DNA from: Isoetes taiwanensis
Taxonomy: Eukaryota; Streptophyta; Lycopodiopsida; Isoetales; Isoetaceae
Direction of reading: 5' to 3'
Assembly (NCBI GenBank): GCA_021234155.1
Contig: JAJEKV010000085.1
Location: 1,934,896 to 1,998,895 of the forward strand
DNA length: 64,000 nucleotides
Of the stretch, positions 57,979 through 64,000 are shown one piece after another. Under the pieces are notes generated by a model, which did not search any database, had not been told where the DNA came from, and was given only the letters and a program-made list of their open reading frames with translations. The stretch's first letter is position 1. Each line of letters opens with the position of its first letter. Made by a program: the position numbers and the translations under genes.

Positions 57979-58001
57979 AATATGGCAGAGTACAGATTGA
58001 G
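57979..58001 (+). other. 23-bp exact piece of C2 gene 2 at the tandem junction
   Basis: The sequence from AATATGGCAG to GATTGAG at 57979-58001 is identical over 23 bp to 62252-62274, which covers the intron 3 acceptor and the start of exon 4 of the second C2 gene. The first C2 gene differs at several of these positions. It sits exactly where tandem copy 1 ends and copy 2 begins. Confidence 0.8.
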
Positions 58002-58028
58002 TAATTTATACCGCAAGAGTTCTCACAC

Positions 58029-58425
58029 GGTATAAATTTATACCACAAGAACTGTTGGGCATTCAATATTCAAACTTTATACACTCTTGCGGTATAAATT
58101 TATATCCTATAGAGATTAAATTGATAGGAATTAAAGACTATGAAGAAGAAATATTTTACACAATCTAAAAAAAGGCCAGATAGGATACTTATGAGTCAAG
58201 AGCAAATGTATAAGGCGAAGAGTGAATGCCTTGGACTCCAACTAGCGTATGAGGAAGTAGTCCCCGAGCATCCGGCTTTAAGTACCCTTTTTTTTAATTG
58301 TGCTTTTGTGTATTTGGTGTCTTAGGTGATTGTATGCAGTATCTTCTTTCGTTTTTCTAAACTCCTGTATAAATTTATACCAGCTGTTATCAATTTATAC
58401 CATGCCATATAAATTTATACTATCA
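58029..58425. repeat. Cluster of GGTATAAATTTATACC palindromes, copy 2
   Basis: A perfect 16-bp palindrome GGTATAAATTTATACC lies at 58029-58044. Near-perfect forms are at 58091-58106, 58367-58381 and 58406-58421, and a half site is near 58392. Spacing and order match copy 1, and the palindromes are better preserved here than the surrounding DNA. Confidence 0.75.
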
Positions 58426-58658
58426 CAACATTTTTCTTCTTTACAATGTTCCGAGAAAAGCAGAGGGCTTCACCACATTCGGCACCTCGTTTGCTCCCTC
58501 TACCTAAGGTATTTACTCCACCACCATTCAACATTGATTTCTCACCTTGTCCATGTTGTTTACCTTGTCCAGTGGTATTCATACCAGATGCTGATTCTGA
58601 TTCAAGTACTTTCGACTCTGACTTGAAAATCATTAGTCCACCAATACGTGCACGTAGA

Positions 58659-58957
58659 TGCCCTCCGCTAGTGCAATTCATTCCCTCCCCTCCAACTCAT
58701 CCACACAAACTGCCTCTTTTTGTTCAAAATTACTCCATCTCCTCCCATACATGAATGTAGACTTCCTCCTCTTGTTCAATTTACTCCATTCCCTCCCATA
58801 CATAAATACAGACTCCCTCCTCCTGTTCAATTTACTCCATCCCCTCCAAAATGTGAATGCAGGCTTCCTCCTCCTATTCAATTTACTCCATCCCCTTTCA
58901 TATGTGAACGCACACTTCCTCTAACTATCCAATTTACCCCGTCTCCTCCAATAAATG
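58659..58957 (+). repeat. 51-bp coding repeat, copy 2
   Basis: Same six-unit 17-residue repeat as 55905-56203 with the same 1-bp insertion in the second unit (CTCTTTTTGTTCAAAATTAC). The encoded units alternate RLPPPVQF and TPSPP blocks, giving an extended proline-rich linker. Confidence 0.85.
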
Positions 58958-60630
58958 TTCTCCATTCTACATCTTATGGAGCTAAAGTGGACTCCCACCC
59001 TAGTGCAATTCATTCATTGACCTTCCAACTCCATACTTGAGACTACTATTAGTAGTTGTAATCAGAGGCTTGCAACTTTAGCCTTTTATGACATGCCAGG
59101 AGCTGCTCAACTACATCAACAATCTACTACTACTTCTTAGAGAAAGATGATCTTTTTTCATGCAAAACCTTATAATATTGAACTTCACATCATCAACCTC
59201 TACATCTTCTAGTCCACAAGTTGCTTTAGAACATTCAGACAAAGAAACACATCGTGTAGATCTTTCAAATGAAGACATAGCACAACCACAAGACACTATA
59301 TTTGAGTTCAATCCTGCTAGTCATAACCTCAAACAAAACTTACACAAGCGGGCTCATCATAAAGAAGAAAGAAACTAATGGATGAGGGGCAACTCATACA
59401 AACGTTGTTGTCTACAACATTATCTGCTAAAGATTGGTCTGAGAGAATTGAGGCTATTTCATGACAGCTATAGTTCAATAACCTTCCTAAAACAAAAGGG
59501 ATATTTAGCATTCAACATAAACCTGACAAAAGTGATAAATTTGTTTATACTACTGGTGGGCACAATGTTTGTCAAACAACCTTTAAAATGATTCATGCTT
59601 TAGGAAACAGAAGGCTTCACATTAAAGAAACAGCTTGACAAGAACCCAGGCATAAACGACTATTGCCATTCAGAAAGTGTCTCGTGAATTCATGCACTTC
59701 ATTGTGTTTCTTGAATGGAGTCTTGTGAGAAGCTGTCTAACAACCTAATATGTCTTTTAAGGGATAACTTCACTAAATGTGAAATAACAACTCTAAAGAT
59801 GATGTGTTGGGGCTGGTGAACGATATGTGTGCTACTCTTACTTCATTATGCTCTGAAGGAAAGATTTCTCACGTGTATAGCATACTAAAAGTAAGCATCC
59901 TAAACTTGTTATTGCCTAAACAATGTTAGGTTTTCTTGAATGTTCTTTTTTTTTCCAAATCCATTGAAAGAGAAACTCAACATTCACAGAAAACAACAAT
60001 CTCTTGAAAAGAGAAAGTTGATGAAACACAAGAAGCAGGCACTAGAGTATCCACTCAGTTATGTATCAATTATCATTGATGGAATGGACCAGAAAAAAAT
60101 AACTCTACCACACTTTTGTTGATGCACCCAAGGATGTTCCATTTCATATACTTGCATGATGTTGGTGACAGAAACGTTTTTTAGAAAATTTTTAAACTAT
60201 ATAAACATTCATGGTGATCCTAATCTCACTATCACAATCTTGCACAAAATTCTTTCTAGTCTAGTGTGACACTCCCCGAGCCTATACGATGCTCCCATCG
60301 TATAAATATGGGAAATCTCTCTTCCATGGCGACGATCACAAGGAAAGGCCCTCTGTCTAACTCAGTCCACTTGCGATAGCCAAGTGTCTGAGTGAAGGAT
60401 ACAGAGGTGCCATTCGTCCCATGCCTTCTCTACGAAGTCCTATACTGTGGACGCATATATACATGTTAGCACTAGCAACAATACGTATAAAATAACATGC
60501 CACTAAGAGTAGCCCATCCATCATCAATACGGGACAACAATATAGTACCAAGATAATATATCAACTATGCGTGATGCTCCCGAATCTATCACGATGCTCC
60601 CATCATACAAACCGCGATTCCCCTCCTTGA

Positions 60631-61447
60631 CGTTGTCCATGCAAACACTAAAATTTTCTACCTATCTACCTACTTATCTATCTAGCTATCTTAATGTCGT
60701 CATGTGATTTAAGGCCTTAGAATCCCCCACATAGATATAACACATACAAAATATGTTCAAGTATACATAATACAAACATAAACCTTGCCAACACATCATT
60801 ATTAGGCACTCACCCTTTCTCATAAACCTGCCCTATTGCTAGCATGCCCTTTGTTCTATAGTAAGATATTAATCCAAGAGGGGCCATTAATCAAATCATG
60901 GTGAAAATATAGTACATGGAAGTGACAAGGAAGTTCAAGAGACAAAGCATACTACCCAATCATGCGTTCATATCTTCAAGAGGGTAAGTTGGAAATTGTC
61001 AACACAGAACACAACAACTGTGTGCTACATAGGTTGCAATAACAAGATGGGCTATTATGCCTAATTAGAGATCTGGCAATGACATGCCAGTGATGATGAT
61101 TATCTCCATTCAGTAATGATGCCTCGATGACAGTAATTATCTATATTCAGTAGTGGTGCCTCGATGAGGCTGACTATGTCTCTTCAGTAATGATGTGTCG
61201 ATGAGGCTGATTACCCCTCTTCTAGAATGCCACCATTTCGAAGCACTTCCATGGCTCTAAGTCCAACTGTTTTTGTATACATTATCTACAAGATAACATG
61301 TGAACTAGTCTACTTTGTGCAATATATGCGAAGCATCCAAAAGACTTAGGCCTATATATAAACCCACCAGAACCCCAACAATAACTCATATATCGGGCGG
61401 TTTAGATGTTGCGGCCAACTGTAAGATCAAAGGCCAAGGGGAGACTT
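60631..61447. other. Spacer with short tandem repeats
   Basis: 60658-60692 is an imperfect (CTAC/CTAT)n tetranucleotide run. 61085-61215 has three to four imperfect ~48-bp units (TCAGTAATGATGCCTCGATG). A 63-codon frame at 61315-61506 is not supported as a gene. The last 50 bp before 61448 match the promoter of the first C2 gene in part. Confidence 0.5.
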
Positions 61448-61454
61448 ACGTGGC
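61448..61454 (+). promoter_or_regulatory. ACGTGGC (ABRE/G-box-like) element of C2 gene 2
   Basis: ACGTGGC lies 198 bp before the ATG, matching the element at 48382-48388 in sequence and position. CTGTAAGATC lies just upstream (about 61419). Confidence 0.5.
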
Positions 61455-61645
61455 AGCCCGTGTTTCCTGGCCGCCCGACGTTTTCAACCATTGCTCTTTT
61501 TCTTAGATCGAACTTTCGAGCCTTTAAGCGATGTCTCTGATCTTCTGGGCTGGGCCGGAACCTTTCTGTCCGTCACTCATACGCGTTAACTTATCTCTCA
61601 TATAATTACCCAATCCCAGTTCTCACCCTTATTCTATCTATTTCA

Positions 61646-62923
61646 TGTCGCTTTCTCACGGAATTCAAGGTCAGCTGCTGGAGATCAATGGTGAGCTATT
61701 TTTTTGTTGTTGATGTCATTGTTAGCCTTTTGCACTTTTTGCCCAAATTTTGTCTCAGGTTTCTGTAGCAGTCTAGCTCATAGGTCCAAAGAATCAGGCA
61801 TAGATAATTTTTTTACCTAAAGAGTTTGCCAGTTAATTTATTGTTCTAATTGACCTTTGCATCGTCTCGACAGTTGTAGGGTGTCGAAATTTGAGGGACA
61901 AAGAATGGTTTTCAAGACAAGATCCATATGTTGTCTTAGAGTATGCTAATACCAGATTTCGGACCAAAACTGCTACAGGTATAGTTCAATATGTTTTAAA
62001 ATCTGTATTGTTCATGGTCAAATACTTTGTTACTTAATGAGTTATACGTCAGATGGAGGAAAGAATCCATCCTTCAATGAGAAGTTCATGCTTCCGTTAA
62101 TAGAAGGTCTCCGTGAATTTAATGTACAAGTTTGGAACAGCAATACATTGACATTCGATGACCTTATTGGTACTGGCAGGTTAGTGCTTAAATAACTATG
62201 GTCTTTAAGCAATATTTTCAGTGTGTACTTGTATCCTCTTACAGTTTTCATAATATGGCAGAGTACAGATTGAGAAGGCATTATCTTCTGGTTATGATGA
62301 TAATTCATGGCATATTACATCTAGACATGGAAGGTAAGTCTCTTCCATATCCATTGGCATTTAAATTGCAGTTTGTAGAACTTTACTGATGCTTCTAAAT
62401 ATAAACAGATATGCTGGAGAGCTTAGGTTGATCATGCACTTTGCTAAGGTATGTACTCATTCATATACATGTTGAAGTTTTAGGAGTGTAAAATTAATTT
62501 ACGTAGATCGATTTTGCAGAAAGAAAGTACACATCATTCATCAGCACCACATCCATCCTGTGCACCAGTTCCACATGCATCACCTTATGCTCCTGCGTAT
62601 AGTGCATATCCTGCACCCGCTCCTGCTCCTGCGTATAGTGCATATCCTGCACCCGCTCCTGCTCCTGCCTTTCCTCCACCAGTTCTTACTGGTTATCCAC
62701 CATATGGTAACCCATATCCCACTCCATATTCACCTTATGAAGCTGCATATGCACCACCTCAACCTTCTTATCCTCCTGCGCCATCACCTGGATATGGTCC
62801 CCCTCCAGCAGGATATCCTCCTTATTCAGGTAAATTCTTTGTTTTATATTTGGTTGGACTGCATTAGTATCTTAACTGCTTTTTTCTATGTTGGTAGGCT
62901 ATCCTCCGCGCCCAGCTTGGTAA
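61646..62923 (+). CDS. C2-domain protein with Pro/Tyr-rich tail, paralog 2
   Basis: Seven exons: 61646-61691, 61874-61978, 62053-62179, 62262-62333, 62409-62448, 62520-62829, 62898-62923. All introns are GT-AG, giving 241 residues with no break. The C2 domain (residues about 5-130) reads GQLLEINVVGCRNLRD, SRQDPYVVLEYANTRFRTKT, GGKNPSFNEKFMLPLIEG and VWNSNTLTFDDLIGTGRV. It keeps the acidic loop residues for calcium and phospholipid binding. The tail (about 100 residues) has a tandem YAPAYSAYPAPAPAP unit and ends YPPRPAW. It is longer than that of paralog 1 through extra AYSAYPAPAPAP copies. Exon lengths 1-5 are identical between paralogs. Probably a peripheral membrane signalling protein of the SRC2/elicitor-responsive type (inferred from family). 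Confidence 0.94.
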
Positions 62924-64000
62924 CTACGTTTGAAGTGGTTTGTGTGAAGGTGATATTGTTCTATTGTATATTTGGGAGATGAGAATTTAACAACTTTAAT
63001 TTGGTCAGGAAATTCTATAAAGAATTATGTGCTACATATAGATCATTTACCCACTTTTACAGAGCTGGAAGTAATGCATTAAAAGGAGCAACGATTCATG
63101 GGATGCCAACTGTATGTGTAATCCTGTATAATTTTTGGCATACAAACATATATTCACATGGCTGTTATTTATACTACAAATGATTTCCATTCAAATATCC
63201 TCATGTTTAGTACACATTATTACCATTTTTTTATTTATCTTTACACCATTAGTAGCTGCCATTATGAGTACTTGTCTTATTTCTAAGCCTGTATTAGGGT
63301 GGTTTTCCATGGTGGTTTTCAAAACTAATATTGATTTTCGTGTAAAGTGAAGTGAAGTTGAGACGATGTGAGAGAACGCTGGTGTTTAATCTAGCGAAGC
63401 TAAAAATCTGCCTTTTTGTTTCTAGCATATGGATTTGCAACTATTTAAGTAGAGAATGAGTTTTAATTTTTAGTGCAACAGCTCAACCTCGAGTGTCACA
63501 TTATCTAAAAGCCTATCCATGTGTTCAAATATTTGAGTTGGAACTATATTGATCTAAAAAAATGAACATCCCAGAAAAATTGGGAAATGCGATGATTGGA
63601 AAGATTTCTGTTTTGCTTTTGTCGTTCTTTGTTCTTTGCTTGTTTTGTGACTTTTGCGTGGTTTTCGAGTGATTCATAATCAATTTAGGTTCATATCATC
63701 TTTTCTTGATTAGGCTTTGCAAACATTTCTTTAGTTTTCATCGTTTTGTCTGTTTGCCACTTGCTCTTGACCAGTCTCCCCTTTGTGCTCTATGCATCTT
63801 GCAAATGGCCAAACTTTGTTCAATTCTCTATATTTTGCAGAAATTGTCATTTCAAAGTGTTGGAGGTGTGGTAGATGGCAACCATGAATCTAGATTTTCT
63901 CTTTCGGCTTCCAAAAGTTTTACTTGAACATGGTTTCTATTTTATTTTGAGCCCAGAAAATTTCGGCTATGATGCCAGAAGGTCTCCATGATTTTGCTTG
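62924..64000. other. 3' flank of C2 gene 2
   Basis: The first ~100 bp align with the 3' flank of paralog 1 and are probably 3' UTR. The rest is AT-rich. I see no supported gene, RNA gene or repeat up to the window end. Confidence 0.5.

Larger units (their letters stand above)
58018..60630 (+). pseudogene. Transposase-like gene (DUF7869-type, tentative), tandem copy 2
   Basis: First exon from Met 58140: MKKKYFTQSKKRPDRILMSQ, then LGLQLAYEEVVPEHPAL, with a likely donor near 58285. Next coding part from about 58446 with KVFTPPPFNIDF and SDSSTFDSDLKIISPPIRAR, then the 17-residue repeat (58659-58957). Then TKVINLFILLVGTMFVKQ (a shifted form of the VC..F block, about 59525-59590). Finally LEYPLSYVSIIIDGMDQKKI, then TLPHF (about 60045-60120). 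The last part is the clearest and resembles the catalytic-core start of DUF7869-type transposase-like proteins. The shared frameshift in the proline repeat indicates it was already defective before duplication, unless that site is an intron border. Confidence 0.5.

Noticed and set aside
55253-58425. TATAAATTTATA motifs as ordinary TATA boxes
   Set aside because: They are symmetric, clustered in fives or sixes and partly downstream of the presumed start, which does not fit a single promoter box.

Overview
The window is nuclear DNA of a land plant. Two genes have GT-AG introns, it carries plant-type GH38 alpha-mannosidase, GH20 beta-hexosaminidase and MES-type esterase exons, and most of it is transposable elements. 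I cannot name the species or clade. Only two genes look intact: paralogous C2-domain proteins with a proline/tyrosine-rich tail (48581-49771 and 61646-62923). Both have seven exons and a shared promoter element.

Layout: 1-4660 is the 5' part of a minus-strand Ty3/gypsy chromovirus (internal region plus LTR). A (CT)77 microsatellite follows. 5606-9552 is a candidate TIR transposon carrying seven look-alike 67-nt hairpins and a Tourist-like MITE. 10005-10800 is a LINE remnant. 13926-21172 (segment A) and 34802-42058 (segment B) are two copies of one 7.25-kb block. Each holds alpha-mannosidase and beta-hexosaminidase exons joined on the minus strand, an MES esterase 3' half on the plus strand, and a 2.4-kb non-autonomous LTR retrotransposon. 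Between them lies a complete 13.1-kb minus-strand chromovirus (21667-34801). 43100-48205 is a decayed LINE with a (CTATT)n tail. 55240-60630 is a tandem pair of transposase-like genes (DUF7869-type, tentative), lying between the two C2 genes.

The most striking observation is in the chromovirus family. Between the primer-binding site and gag, the complete copy encodes a protein of about 430 codons whose C-terminus is a histone H3 fold. Several residues there resemble centromeric H3 more than canonical H3. The partial copy at the left edge keeps an H3 N-terminal tail (MMRTKQTAR) followed by matching C-terminal pieces. The same element ends its integrase with a chromodomain, the module that in related proteins reads H3 tails. 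The H3-like region is bracketed by 65-70 nt hairpin repeats. I know of no description of an LTR retrotransposon encoding an H3-like histone, but I could not search.

A caution for all reading-frame claims: segments A and B differ mainly at CAG/CTG trinucleotides, in ways normal mutation does not produce (CTG to ACG, CAG to CGG or CG). Even a tRNA primer-binding site is affected. This looks like consensus error at methylated CHG sites, so many frameshifts in the repeats may not be real.
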